This document shows positions 36,415 through 45,329 of a stretch of DNA of 64,000 bases, piece by piece. Within the stretch, counting starts at the first letter, position 1; every line of letters begins with the position of its first letter. A program made the position numbers and the translations under genes. A model generated the notes under the pieces. It ran no database searches. It was not told the DNA's origin and worked only from the letters and a program-made list of their open reading frames with translations. The DNA is from Sinomonas terrae. Its GTDB lineage: Bacteria; Actinomycetota; Actinomycetes; Actinomycetales; Micrococcaceae. The stretch is from positions 3,100,001 through 3,164,000 of the forward strand of contig NZ_JAKZBV010000001.1 in NCBI RefSeq assembly GCF_022539255.1. The letters are read 5' to 3'.

Positions 36415-36599
36415 GGGGCGGATCTTCTGGGCCTGCGGGCCCTTGTGTCCGTGCCCCACCTCGTACTCGACCTTCTGGCCCTCGTGGAGAGAGCGGAAGC
36501 CGGGCGCGTCAATCTCCGAGTAGTGGGCGAAGGCTTCCGCCCAGCTGTCGTCTGGGTCGATGGGGCCATCCTTGCATACTTTGACGCGAGACGTGCTTT
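36415..36599 (-). pseudogene. Degenerate cold-shock protein gene
   Basis: The minus strand encodes AEAFAHYSEIDAPGFRSLHEGQK followed by VEYEVGHGHKGPQAQKIRP, the C-terminal two-thirds of a CspA-type domain. The N-terminal part reads VKVCKDGPIDPDDSW in place of the expected VKWFN...KGFGFI region, so the RNP1 RNA-binding motif is gone. The frame does not stop after KIRP as functional genes do. A decayed copy is the simplest reading. Confidence 0.65.
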
Positions 36600-37041
36600 G
36601 ACGTGTGTTGCGCTCAGGGGGCGTCCCCGGGTGTGGCCGGCCATGAAACGCAGCAGAGACTCCGACCGCCCGATCCTGAACGAACTCGGACCGGCCTGCG
36701 TTCAAGGAGGTAGAAGCTCAGTGGCCGGGGCCGGCAGCGCGGAGGAACGGTCCCGGACCTCCAAGAGGCCCCCGACCTCGTGTCTTGCCCCGATGTCTAC
36801 CGAATCCTCTTCGACCCTGCAGACGTTCGACCAAATCTGGCTTCCCGGCTGGTCGCTCGCCCGTTCGCGTAGCCGCGATCGCCTCAGGGCGCTCGGAGCG
36901 AAGGACTTCTGCCGCAGCCTGCAGGCCCGCTCAGCCAACGGCCGCTCCCAGTCCCAGCGCGACGCCGGAGAGTGTGTCGGGGAGCTGTTCGGACTACGGA
37001 ATCGCTCAGCCGAACGGGCGCGGGGAGTGCAGACTTGCCTC
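36600..37041. other. No convincing gene upstream of the HD/LuxR gene
   Basis: About 440 bases. The plus-strand frame that continues into the HD/LuxR protein is open here but has basic, low-quality composition and no family match. It probably holds the promoter of the downstream gene. Confidence 0.5.
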
Positions 37042-38619
37042 ATGGACTCGGGAGGCGGTTCGTCGATCAGGTTCGCGGAGCTGCTGGCGGCGTTGTCGCT
37101 GGCGACGGATCTGGCCAACGGGTTCCCCGCGGAGAAGGGGCTGCGCAACTGCTTGCTTGCGGTCCTGATCGGGCAGGATCTCGGACTGGGCGAGGAGGAG
37201 CTGGCAGACGTGTACTACTTCGGGCTGCTGCGCTCTGTCGGGTGCACTTCCTTCGCCTTCGAGGAAGCCGCCGCGGTCGGCGATGACAGGAACTTCCGCA
37301 GCACGTTCGCGGGCCTGGATTCCTCCAGGCCCTCGGACATCCTGCGTCGGGCCGTCACGGGCTTGGGCGCCGGGGCAGGCATTATCGGGCGGGCACGGGC
37401 CGTGGGCGGGTTCCTGGCCGGCGGCAAGGAATTCCAGGTCGCGATGAGCCAGGCGAACTGCGAGGCGGGGGCGAGGCTTGCCCAGCGCGTGGGAATCGGC
37501 GGGCACGTCCCCGCGGCGTTGGCCCAGGTGCACGAGCGCTGGGACGGGAAGGGCATCCCGAACGGGGTCGCCGGAGAGGACCTCGAGCTGTGCGCGCGCA
37601 TCGGGATGCTGGCCCACGACGTGACCGTCCACCGGGTAACCCGTACCCGCGAGGAGGTGCGTGCGATGGTGCGGGAGCGGGCGGGCGGCCAGCACGACCC
37701 CCAGATCGCCGGGGCGTTCTTGGGTCGCAGCGAGGAGATGCTCGACCGGATCGAGAGCGGTTCGGCGTGGGAAGCGGTGATGGCGCTGGAGCCCTCCTCG
37801 TCGCCGTGGCTGCCCGATTCGCGCACCGATGCGGTGTGCCGGGCACTGGCGGACTTCACCGACCTCAAGTCCCCCTACATGCTGGGGCACTCAACCGGGG
37901 TCGCCGAGCTGGCCGAGGCCGCGGCCGGCGCACTGGGTTTGCCTCCGGCCGAGGTCGCCGCCGTGCGGCGGGCCTCGCTCCTGCATGATCTGGGCCGGGC
38001 AAGCGTCTCCAACGCGATCTGGGAGAAGCCGGGCCCGTTGTCGCCGGCGGAGTGGGAGCGGGTCCGGCTGCACGGCTACTATACCGAAAGGGTGCTTGGC
38101 GTCTCGCCCTCGCTCCGGCGCCTCGCCCGACTGGCCGGCAGCCACCATGAGCGCCTCGACGGCTCCGGGTACTTCCGGGGAGATCCCGCCGCGTTGCAGA
38201 CACAGCAGGTCCGGCTTATCGCCGCAGCGGACGCGTACCATGCCAAGACCGAGCCCCGACCGCATCGACCCGCCCTCCCGCCGGCAGAGGCGGCCCTTTG
38301 GCTGGCGCGGGAAGCGGCCGAGGGGCGCCTCGATACCGATGCGGTCAGAGCCGTGCTGGGCAGCGCGGGGCAGCCGCCAGCCCCATGGAGGCGCACCCTG
38401 CCCGCGGGCCTCTCGGAGCGCGAGGCCCAGGTGCTGCGTCTGGCGGCCCGCGGGACACCGAACAAGGCGATCGCCGCCGCACTGTTCATCTCCGAGAACA
38501 CCGTGAAGACCCACATGCGGCACATTCAGGAGAAGGTCGGGCTCTCCACCCGGGCCGGCCTGGCGCTGTTCGCCATGGAGCACGACATGTTCCGCCCAAA
38601 CAATCACCCGCCGGGGTGA
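37042..38619 (+). CDS. Tandem HD-domain (HD-GYP-like) protein with LuxR-type HTH
   Basis: A 525-residue cytoplasmic protein. The N-terminal half is a degenerate HD-type module (VYYFGLLRSVGCTSFAFEE, later VHERWDGKGIPNGVAG). A second module at about residues 280-390 has RRASLLHDLGRASVSN, PAEWERVRLHGYYTERVL and AGSHHERLDGSGYFRG, close to HD-GYP. The C-terminus is a LuxR helix-turn-helix (LSEREAQVLRLAARGTPNKA, then ISENTVKTHMRHIQEKVG). It likely links nucleotide hydrolysis or sensing to transcription; ligand unknown. ATG 37042 begins the conserved part. Confidence 0.85.
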   Translation: MDSGGGSSIRFAELLAALSLATDLANGFPAEKGLRNCLLAVLIGQDLGLGEEELADVYYFGLLRSVGCTSFAFEEAAAVGDDRNFRSTFAGLDSSRPSDILRRAVTGLGAGAGIIGRARAVGGFLAGGKEFQVAMSQANCEAGARLAQRVGIGGHVPAALAQVHERWDGKGIPNGVAGEDLELCARIGMLAHDVTVHRVTRTREEVRAMVRERAGGQHDPQIAGAFLGRSEEMLDRIESGSAWEAVMALEPSSSPWLPDSRTDAVCRALADFTDLKSPYMLGHSTGVAELAEAAAGALGLPPAEVAAVRRASLLHDLGRASVSNAIWEKPGPLSPAEWERVRLHGYYTERVLGVSPSLRRLARLAGSHHERLDGSGYFRGDPAALQTQQVRLIAAADAYHAKTEPRPHRPALPPAEAALWLAREAAEGRLDTDAVRAVLGSAGQPPAPWRRTLPAGLSEREAQVLRLAARGTPNKAIAAALFISENTVKTHMRHIQEKVGLSTRAGLALFAMEHDMFRPNNHPPG

Positions 38620-38684
38620 TTCCCCTCCTCGGCGGTTGAGGGACCCTCGTGCTGTCGGAACCGATTCGAGTGAAGGAGCCACCG

Positions 38685-39107
38685 ATGAACAGCACCAAGG
38701 AAGCCGCCGACCGCCACGTCTCAGCGTTCAACGCCAAGGACCTGGACCGGTTCGTCGGCAACGAGACCGAGGACATTGAATTCGTCATCCCCGGCGGCAT
38801 CATCCTTCACGGGCGAGACCAGGTCCGCGACTACATGAGGCTGCTCTGGGAAGCCTTCCCGGACCTCACCATCACCGAGGCCTACCAGGTGGTCTCCGCC
38901 GACACGGCGGTGACCGAGTCGACGTTCCGCGGCACGCACACGGGTGTGCTCCGCACACCTCAGGGGGACATCCCTCCTACTGGGAACAGCGTCCAGGGCC
39001 GCCAGGTCGCCGTGCAGAGAGTCCGAGATGGGCAAGTCTGCTCAGAGCACCTCTACTTCGACCAGATGGACTTCCTCGGCGCGCTCGGGCTCGAGGCGCA
39101 CGCCTGA
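38685..39107 (+). CDS. NTF2-like/SnoaL-type small protein
   Basis: A 140-residue protein of the SnoaL/ester-cyclase type NTF2 fold (DRHVSAFNAKDLDRFVGN, DYMRLLWEAFPDLTITEAY, and the late EHLYFDQMDFLGALG). It may bind or isomerise a small ligand; activity unassigned. GAAGGAG precedes ATG 38685. It lies 65 bases after the HD/LuxR gene on the same strand and may be cotranscribed or controlled by it. Confidence 0.82.
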   Translation: MNSTKEAADRHVSAFNAKDLDRFVGNETEDIEFVIPGGIILHGRDQVRDYMRLLWEAFPDLTITEAYQVVSADTAVTESTFRGTHTGVLRTPQGDIPPTGNSVQGRQVAVQRVRDGQVCSEHLYFDQMDFLGALGLEAHA

Positions 39108-39540
39108 CGCACTGCATCGTTGGGTGCGCGCACCAAGGGCGGCGGCAGCCGGCCCGGGTTCTCCCGGCTGCCGCGGTTGTGCGGGGCACCGACTGATGTC
39201 GCTGCGATCGCAATGCCGCGAGCGCGCGATCATGGCCGATCCCTTCGAGTCCCTCTAGTCCCATTGCCGAGGCCGGGTCCGGAGGCCGGGGGCCGCCGGC
39301 ATGGGGAGGTCCGCCACGTGTGGAACGGGGGTGGATTCAGCGGCGCACCTCCGCCATCGGCCGGTGCGCCCGGCCGAGGCCTGTGGTGCGCTTCGCCGCC
39401 AAGCGCGGCCTATGATGGCGGTCCGGGCCGGAGGGAACAACGTCGCCGGCCTGGGCACGTGCGGAGGCGGCCTGGTCTTGGACATGTGCACCCTCCGGGG
39501 CATCCGGGTCGACCTGGGCTCCGGACCCGGGTGCAGACCG
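39108..39540. other. No convincing gene
   Basis: About 430 bases of GC-rich sequence. Overlapping frames on both strands have no recognisable domain. It may contain the eroded 5' part of the DUF5305-like gene that follows. Confidence 0.5.
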
Positions 39541-40176
39541 GCATCACCTCGGGGACGTTCGACTACAAGGTGCAGGCCCTCTGCCCTCCACAGAACCCGG
39601 GACTTGACATTCCAGCCCGTCCTGAAACTCAACCTCACCCCCCTCCAGCTCACCCTCGCAGGGGACCTCACCGTCACCGACACCGCCGCAGCGGCGTCCC
39701 CCGGGGCCGTCCCGCGCGCCCTGGAGGCGAACGGCTGGAACCTCACCGCAGCGGACGCCCGGGTCCTCTCTGCGGTGCTGCTGCTGGCCGCCCTCCTCGG
39801 CGGCACCGCGCTGGGCTACCTTTCCCGGCGCCCGGCCCCGGGCGGGGAAGGCGCGGCCATCCGGCGCCGGTACGCCTCCCTTCTGGTACGGGTCCGCCCG
39901 GTAACCACAGCCCCGGGGCGACCCGTCATCGACGTCACCAGCTTCGCGACCCTGGCCAAACTGGCCCAACGCTACGGGCTGCTCGTACTGCACTGGACCC
40001 GCAGCGGAATCGAGACCTTCATCGTGCAGGACGAGAACAACACCTACCGGTACCGCACCGGAGCGCAGGCCCCCGAACCCGAAGCATCCCGCACCCAAGA
40101 CCATCCCTCCCCACGGTCGGACCAAGACGCCACAGCCACCGCATTCCCAATGGCTGCAGGCAACGGGAAGAGCTGA
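39541..40176 (+). pseudogene. DUF5305-like membrane protein gene, 5'-truncated and frameshifted
   Basis: From 39601 the frame encodes DLTFQPVLKLNLTPLQLTL, a transmembrane helix (VLSAVLLLAALLGGTALGYL) and a cytoplasmic domain with RPVIDVTSFATLAKLAQRYG and IETFIVQDENNTYRYR. This matches my recollection of DUF5305 C-termini, which occur with SipW-type signal peptidases and surface proteins. Just upstream another frame reads SGTFDYKVQAL, which looks like the preceding extracellular strand, so a frameshift or deletion near 39580-39600 is likely. The large N-terminal ectodomain is missing. Confidence 0.6.
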
Positions 40177-40571
40177 TGCGCAGAACCGCCATGATCCTCG
40201 GCATCATCGTCCTGGCCGGCCTCGTCCTGGTCCGGGTCTCCGCGGCCACAGCCGGCAACACCTTCGCCACCGGATCCACAGTGCCCTACACCAGCTACGC
40301 CACCACCACCGTCACCCGCACCGCCCTAGGCCCCACCCTGGGCTCCGTGCAGTACAACCTCGATGCGGCCCGCACCTCGATCCTGTCCGTAACGCTGACC
40401 CTGAAAACCGCGACGGCGCTGGACACCGCCTCGGTGGCCTTCAACAACGGCCCCTCATTCGCCTGCGGCGCCGGCCAGCTCACCGGGCCCACCACCTACG
40501 CCTACACCTGCACCCCCACCACAGCGCAGCCGGCCGCAGGACTCACCTCGACCAGCGTGAACATCAGCTAA
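40176..40571 (+). CDS. Small exported protein, unknown
   Basis: A 131-residue protein with a signal or anchor helix (MRRTAMILGIIVLAGLVLV) and a Thr-rich beta-type mature part with two cysteines (SFACGAGQLTG and YAYTCTPTT), which could form a disulfide. The start overlaps the DUF5305-like stop (TGATG), so the two were translationally coupled. No family assigned; probably a surface protein of the same cassette. Confidence 0.6.
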   Translation: MRRTAMILGIIVLAGLVLVRVSAATAGNTFATGSTVPYTSYATTTVTRTALGPTLGSVQYNLDAARTSILSVTLTLKTATALDTASVAFNNGPSFACGAGQLTGPTTYAYTCTPTTAQPAAGLTSTSVNIS

Positions 40572-40923
40572 CGCCGCCACCTCGGACGGACAGCAGCCAA
40601 CGAGAACGTCACGACAATCACCACGGCGGTCCACAGCAGAAGGCCGAGATTCCGCGACCGTCGAGTGAACGGCGTTTGAGCTCGGCCTGATTGAAGGATC
40701 AGGGGCGCCGAACAACATCGAGCTGCACGAAGACCAGATGCTCGGTCCCGTGACCGGAGATCATCGATCAGAAGGAACTCCGTAGGCACCCCATCGGCGC
40801 CCACTGCCTCGAGATCCTCGTCGGTGCAGCCACGGCTCGTGCTCGCCTTCAACTCTTGCCCCTGCCCACCGCCTGACACTACGGGCCTTCCCGATGATCC
40901 AATCCGCCGGGCACTCAAGGGCC
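40572..40923. other. No convincing gene; possible membrane-helix remnant
   Basis: About 350 bases. A minus-strand frame ends with RNLGLLLWTAVVIVVTFSLA then a basic tail, which could be the last helix of a decayed membrane protein. The rest has no pattern and is not called as a gene. Confidence 0.4.
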
Positions 40924-41370
40924 TTAGTTTATAGAGCCGCCTAGAACAAAGAAGGCAGCGGCGAAGATGGCGCAAAGCGCGGCCACACCCCCGGCCGCGA
41001 TCCATCCGGCATATTTAGCCATTCTCTCGCTCATCGCCTCGAGCGACGGCGCGATCGAGTTGTAGAGGACGAGCCAGAACATAAAGACAATCGCAACAAG
41101 CACAAGGAACATTGCGGTATGCGTTGTCTTGCCCGTCGCCAGGGTGGCCAGCGAAAGTATCTCGCCGCCGGCGAACAGTAGCATCAAGCCCAGTGCAAAG
41201 AAGATGTTTCTCGGTCGAACCTCGGCCAGAAACCATATCCGCGCATCTTTCCCCTCCTGCACCCTCATCACCCCGCTCGAGACCGCCAACGCTATCGCGA
41301 GCGTAGGAATTATCGACGATGTGGCCTGAAAGTATTGGATGGCGATTTCGTGATGCAATGCTGACTCCAC
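40924..41370 (-). CDS. Four-helix membrane protein, unknown
   Basis: A 148-residue protein with about four transmembrane helices (SIIPTLAIALAVSSG, IFFALGLMLLFAGGEIL, AMFLVLVAIVFMFWLVLY, WIAAGGVAALCAIFAAAFFV). Codon use is less GC-biased than the neighbours, suggesting recent acquisition. No family recognised and no partner gene nearby. Confidence 0.7.
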   Translation of the reverse strand: MESALHHEIAIQYFQATSSIIPTLAIALAVSSGVMRVQEGKDARIWFLAEVRPRNIFFALGLMLLFAGGEILSLATLATGKTTHTAMFLVLVAIVFMFWLVLYNSIAPSLEAMSERMAKYAGWIAAGGVAALCAIFAAAFFVLGGSIN

Positions 41371-41749
41371 AGCTTTTGAGGGTTCATCGAGGTTAATCGC
41401 AGTAAAGGCATGAGAGCAGCTGTCTCATCCGTCGAAGTTCTCCCGGGAGAGTACCAGCGCGAGGCACTGAAACGTAAATCACCTGTCAGGATTAATGCAC
41501 TTTTGCAGATACCTCACGCGCTCCGACTCGAATCATACTCATCGTCCAGGGGCGCATACCCGTTGAGTCTTCTAACCCTTTGGATACGAGACGTCTCGCT
41601 AGCCGAACATCAACAGCGACCCCATCCGCTCAGTTTTCGTGGAATCGTGCGAGTTCCCCTGCGGCCGGCGTTTCTCGCAACTATGTCTCGGAACCTTCTG
41701 GTTGAATCGCCGTATCCACCGTTGGTTAAGAGACACCCTGGAGCAGCCC
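41371..41749. other. AT-richer spacer before the resolvase gene
   Basis: About 380 bases with lower GC than the surroundings. The upstream extension of the resolvase frame is open but does not look like protein. It may hold a promoter and a recombination site of the resolvase; none was identified. Confidence 0.4.
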
Positions 41750-42331
41750 ATGGCAAAACTGATCGGCTACGCCCGCGTCTCGACCCGGCAGCAGTCCACC
41801 GACCGGCAGCAGGCGGACCTCCTCGTGGCCGGCGTGCGGCGCGACGACCTCTACGTCGACCACGGCGTCTCCGGAGCGCGGGCGTCACGGCCCCAATTCG
41901 ACCGGGCGCTCGAGGCCCTCATCGCCGGGGACACCCTCGTCATCACGACACTGGACCGGCTCGGGCGATCCACCCAGAACATGCTCGCCTTCGCCGACGA
42001 GCTGCGGGCCCGTGGTGCTGGCCTGCGCGTGCTGAACCTCGGAGGCGGCGACGTCGACACCAAGACACCCATGGGGTCGATGCTGTTCACCATCATGGCC
42101 GCCCTCGCCCAGATGGAGCACGAGATCAAACGCGAACGCGTCATCGACTCCGTCAGCAAACGCAGGGAAGCCGGCAAGGACCTCGGCGGCCGCCCCCGCC
42201 GGATCACCGACAGCCAGATCAGGAACGCCATCCGCCTGGTCGAAGGCGGCGAGCCCGCAGCGCAAGTCGCAAGGGACCTCGGAATGTCCCGGGCCACCTT
42301 CTACAGGCGCTCACGAGCGCTCACGATCTGA
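41750..42331 (+). CDS. Serine recombinase (resolvase/invertase family)
   Basis: A 193-residue small serine recombinase. The catalytic serine is in LIGYARVSTRQQSTDRQQ (S10), with further active-site residues in DRLGRSTQNMLAF and a long E helix (LFTIMAALAQMEHEIKRERV). It ends with a helix-turn-helix (EPAAQVARDLGMSRATFYRR). It would catalyse site-specific inversion or cointegrate resolution. The target site is not evident. Confidence 0.92.
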   Translation: MAKLIGYARVSTRQQSTDRQQADLLVAGVRRDDLYVDHGVSGARASRPQFDRALEALIAGDTLVITTLDRLGRSTQNMLAFADELRARGAGLRVLNLGGGDVDTKTPMGSMLFTIMAALAQMEHEIKRERVIDSVSKRREAGKDLGGRPRRITDSQIRNAIRLVEGGEPAAQVARDLGMSRATFYRRSRALTI

Positions 42332-42410
42332 CCAGCCCCACACCCTCAACCCAGCTTCGGCCGCTCGCCCTCAAGGCCGAAGCTCCCAAGCCGGTCCCCT
42401 CGCTGGCTGC

Positions 42411-43109
42411 CTAGGCCGTCTTCCCGTCCAGCTGCCCGGGCAGCTTGTAGACGAATTTCTCGAGCGCAGCCCGCCGTTGCACGAACTCATCTCTTTGGCC
42501 GCACAGCCATTGAAAGATGGTCGACTGGTCCTCAAATCCCTGCACGGGTGTCCCGAGGTCGAGGGCTTTGGTGTAGGCGTAGTACTTAGCGAGGGCATTC
42601 CAGATGTCCGATTCGAGGGCGTAGACCGCAGCCCCACGAAGACGCTCTGTGGTGCCCTCAATCTCCGCCTGCTTCCCGGACAGCGCCATCCCGTCCCGGG
42701 TCGGCTTGAGCAGCCTGTCGATCGTCGCCGCCGAGACGGCCAGCAGCTGGGCACGTCTGTGCTCGGTGAGCCGGTGCGCGTCCTCGCCGAACTCGCCGTG
42801 CTCCTCGAGCTTCGGCAGCCACAGCGGCATCGTCGCTGCGAGGTACTTCCCGGACGGCTGGCCCGCGAGCCGCCACACCCGGATCAGGAGCCTGAGGGTG
42901 TCGTACCCGTACGTCCGGGGCCGCGGCGCGCGCTTGACCGCACGCTGGGAGCGCTTCCGCGCCGCCGCCGCACGGACCTGGCGGCGGGCGTTCGCCCTCG
43001 ACCAGCCGGTCGTGGCGACCAGCTCGTCGAGCATCCGCCCGCGCTCCTTCTTCGACGCGGCCGCATACCCGCGGGCGTACTTCTTCGTGATCTCACGCCT
43101 GGTCGCCAT
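42411..43109 (-). pseudogene. Truncated transposase/integrase fused to an unrelated C-terminus
   Basis: The frame of 232 residues opens MATRREITKKYARGYAAASK, continues VATTGWSRANARRQVRAAAA and PRTYGYDTLRLLIRVWRLAG, and reaches LLKPTRDGMALSGK, matching the N-terminal third of a widespread DDE transposase type that I associate with ISNCY-like elements. After about residue 147 it departs from that family (VYALESDIWNALAKYYAYTK, RAALEKFVYKLPGQLDGK) and never reaches a DDE core. The element is therefore cut and joined to the tail of another gene. Confidence 0.6.
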
Positions 43110-43300
43110 CGACAGCTCCGATCCCATACCGGCCAGCAGACTCCAGCGCCCGCACCGGGACCGGCATTTCGCGAGCAGATCCCAGATGAGGCATGCGCCG
43201 CGTTTCGCGAGCACCTTAGAGGAGTCAAGTCGCCTCATTCCCATGGCGCGGGCCCGGTTCTAGGATGTGGGCATCCAAGACCGGCACTGACGGAGAGGAC

Positions 43301-43645
43301 ATGACCGTGGCTGTCATCGAGCAGGTACGCGAGGGAATGCCCGTGGTCGGGGCGGATGGGAAGAAGGCCGGCAGGGTCGAAGACCTCAAGATGGGCGATC
43401 CGGAAGCCGTGGCCGCCGAGGGCCAGGCCGTTCCCGAAACCGGGGGCGCGGGCGGCCTCATCGACGACTTCGTTCAGATCTCCAGGCTGCCCAGGCACGT
43501 AGCAGAGAGGCTTCTGCGGCTGGGCTACGTGAAGATCGACAGGCCCGGCCTGTTCGCAGGCCACGAGTACGTCGCCGCGGACGAGCTGGACCGGGTCGAG
43601 GACGGCACGCTCTGGCTCAAGGCAGGCCAACGCGCCGACCAGTGA
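43301..43645 (+). CDS. PRC-barrel/DUF2171-like protein
   Basis: A 114-residue protein whose first part (VREGMPVVGADGKKAGRVEDLKMGD) is the opening of a PRC-barrel/DUF2171-type beta barrel, with a later KIDRPGLFAGHEYVAADELDRV strand pair. Such small proteins occur with stress and desiccation genes; a molecular role is not known. ATG 43301 follows GGAGAGGAC. First of a run of small stress-type genes. Confidence 0.7.
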   Translation: MTVAVIEQVREGMPVVGADGKKAGRVEDLKMGDPEAVAAEGQAVPETGGAGGLIDDFVQISRLPRHVAERLLRLGYVKIDRPGLFAGHEYVAADELDRVEDGTLWLKAGQRADQ

Positions 43646-44435
43646 GCCCCAGAGACGCGGGGGTTCCTCTGAAGGGGCCATGAAGTGGCCTTCACCGCAG
43701 AGGGCCTCGAGTGGGCCAAGGCCCTGGCCGAGAAGATGGCGCGGAGAGCAGGCGGCCCCTTCCACAGGGTCAGGGAGGCGGTCCTCTCCGACCGGCGAAC
43801 CCGTCCACGGAATACTCGCGCTGGATGCGTGGCCTCGGATGGATCGACAACCCCGATGCGAACGCGTGAGAGCATCGCGGGCCTTCCCACCCGCTGTCGG
43901 GCTCCTCCAGAGCCGGGCTTCTGCAGCAGGAGCCCGGGACAATCCCCATGCGCTCCGGCCCGGGGTGCAGCCTGCACCCGCCGCGGGCCACGCCCATTGC
44001 GGGCGGGAGTCCCGTCGGACTGGCAGTGCCCAGGCTTCGTCCTGTCTGACAGGGGATGATGCCCGCCTCGCATCCCCTTGCATCTGCCCCCCGTGGTGTA
44101 TCTAGAATCGTCACGCCCATCAGGGGCAGACCGGATATGCACGGACCTGACCGAGGGTTTGCAGCGAGTCATGACCCAGGAGGCTGCACTGTTGCTGAAG
44201 CGGAAGGGACCTCCTTTGGCCCGAACGGAGCACGGTGCCGGGGCGGTCGGCGACGGCCGGCCGCGGGCGCATCGGCCGGCCGTGCAGGAACAGCACAGGC
44301 AGGGCGGCCCCGCGGAGCGGCGCAGGGCCGGGAAAGCAGGCCAGGAACCTGATCGTCGGTCACGTCAGGAGGCCGCGTCATCGGCCCTGCGCTGTGCCAG
44401 GAGAGAGGCCTTACCAGGACAGGGGGAAGGACGGG
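43646..44435. other. No convincing gene
   Basis: About 790 bases between two stress-type genes. A frame near 43685 begins AFTAEGLEWAKALAEKMARR, which is locally plausible, but it then turns into low-complexity basic sequence. It may be a decayed gene. Confidence 0.45.
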
Positions 44436-44822
44436 ATGAAGTACCACGATTTCCTGAAGCGCGTGGAAGAACGCGGGGAGTACACGGATCCTGCCGACGC
44501 CGAGAAGGCTGTGCGCACGGTCCTGGAGGCCCTCGGCAGGCGCCTGACCGGCGCGGAGAGCCACCATGTGGCCTCCCAGCTGCCCGCGGAACTGAAGTGG
44601 TTCCTCGAGCAGGCGCCCGAGCCGGCCGAGAAACTGGGCCCCGAGCAGTTCATCGACCACCTCAGCGCTGGGACCGGGGAGAGCCGCGAGAGCGCGAAAT
44701 GGGACGCCAGCGCCGTGCTGACCACGCTCGGCGAGGCGGTCACCGGCGGGCAGCTGAACCAGATCCTGAGTGAGCTTCCTTCCGGCTACGCCGTGTACTT
44801 CGGCAAGCCAGAACTTGCCTGA
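44436..44822 (+). CDS. DUF2267 domain protein
   Basis: A 128-residue helical protein: MKYHDFLKRVEERGEYTDPA, LEALGRRLTGAESHHVASQLP, FLEQAPEPAEKLGPEQFIDHL, and AVLTTLGEAVTGGQLNQILSELP, with the DUF2267 pattern of two repeated helical halves around QLPAEL/LPSGY. Function unknown; the family often lies near universal stress protein genes in actinobacteria, as here. ATG 44436 is preceded by AGGGGGAAGGACGGG. Confidence 0.88.
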   Translation: MKYHDFLKRVEERGEYTDPADAEKAVRTVLEALGRRLTGAESHHVASQLPAELKWFLEQAPEPAEKLGPEQFIDHLSAGTGESRESAKWDASAVLTTLGEAVTGGQLNQILSELPSGYAVYFGKPELA

Positions 44823-45008
44823 CCCCGAGCGGGACTCCGAGGCCACTACCGGGACGGCGGCCTTGATGTCCGCGTCGCAGTGCGCCTGAACAGGGCGGGA
44901 CAAGCCCCACAAGAGGCTTCCACGCCAAACGGCGTCTAGCGGCACCACCGACTCGCCATCACCTTCAGGCTATTGGGCAGAAGCTGGCCCACCGAAGAGA
45001 GGACAGCC

Positions 45009-45254
45009 ATGGACGACCAGTCACTGTATCCGGACGAGGCGATCAGCACCCTGCTGGGCGTCGAGGGACTGCCTGGGGAGGCGCGAGGGCAGCTCGAACA
45101 GGCCCTCGGCGGCAGCTACGCAGTCAGGTGCACGGCCCTGCACCTGGTGCTGAAGGGCCTTCCCCAAGGGGCAAGGCACTCGATGACCGCAGAACAGCTC
45201 AGCGTTGTCTCCCTCGGAGGCATCGCCGCTGCGGAGGCCCTCGCCGACCGATGA
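45009..45254 (+). CDS. Small helical protein, half-DUF2267-like
   Basis: An 81-residue protein (DEAISTLLGVEGLPGEARGQ, YAVRCTALHLVLKGLPQGAR, LSVVSLGGIAAAEALA) with the helix plan and LxxVLKGLP pattern of half a DUF2267 unit. It lies between the DUF2267 and universal stress genes on the same strand. No function assigned. Confidence 0.6.
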   Translation: MDDQSLYPDEAISTLLGVEGLPGEARGQLEQALGGSYAVRCTALHLVLKGLPQGARHSMTAEQLSVVSLGGIAAAEALADR

Positions 45255-45329
45255 GCGCACCCCGCAGTGCGGGTCCGTGGGGCTGGTTGGACAGCGTCCT
45301 TCCATGAAGACAAGTGAGAGGAGATCACT

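Noticed and set aside
40568..41005. 145-residue minus-strand frame overlapping the membrane protein gene
   Set aside because: Overlaps a better gene on the same strand and only its last 30 residues look like protein; mentioned as a possible remnant only.
43685..44059. 124-residue plus-strand frame after the PRC-barrel gene
   Set aside because: The first 30 residues are plausible, but the rest is low-complexity and no ribosome binding site or family supports it.
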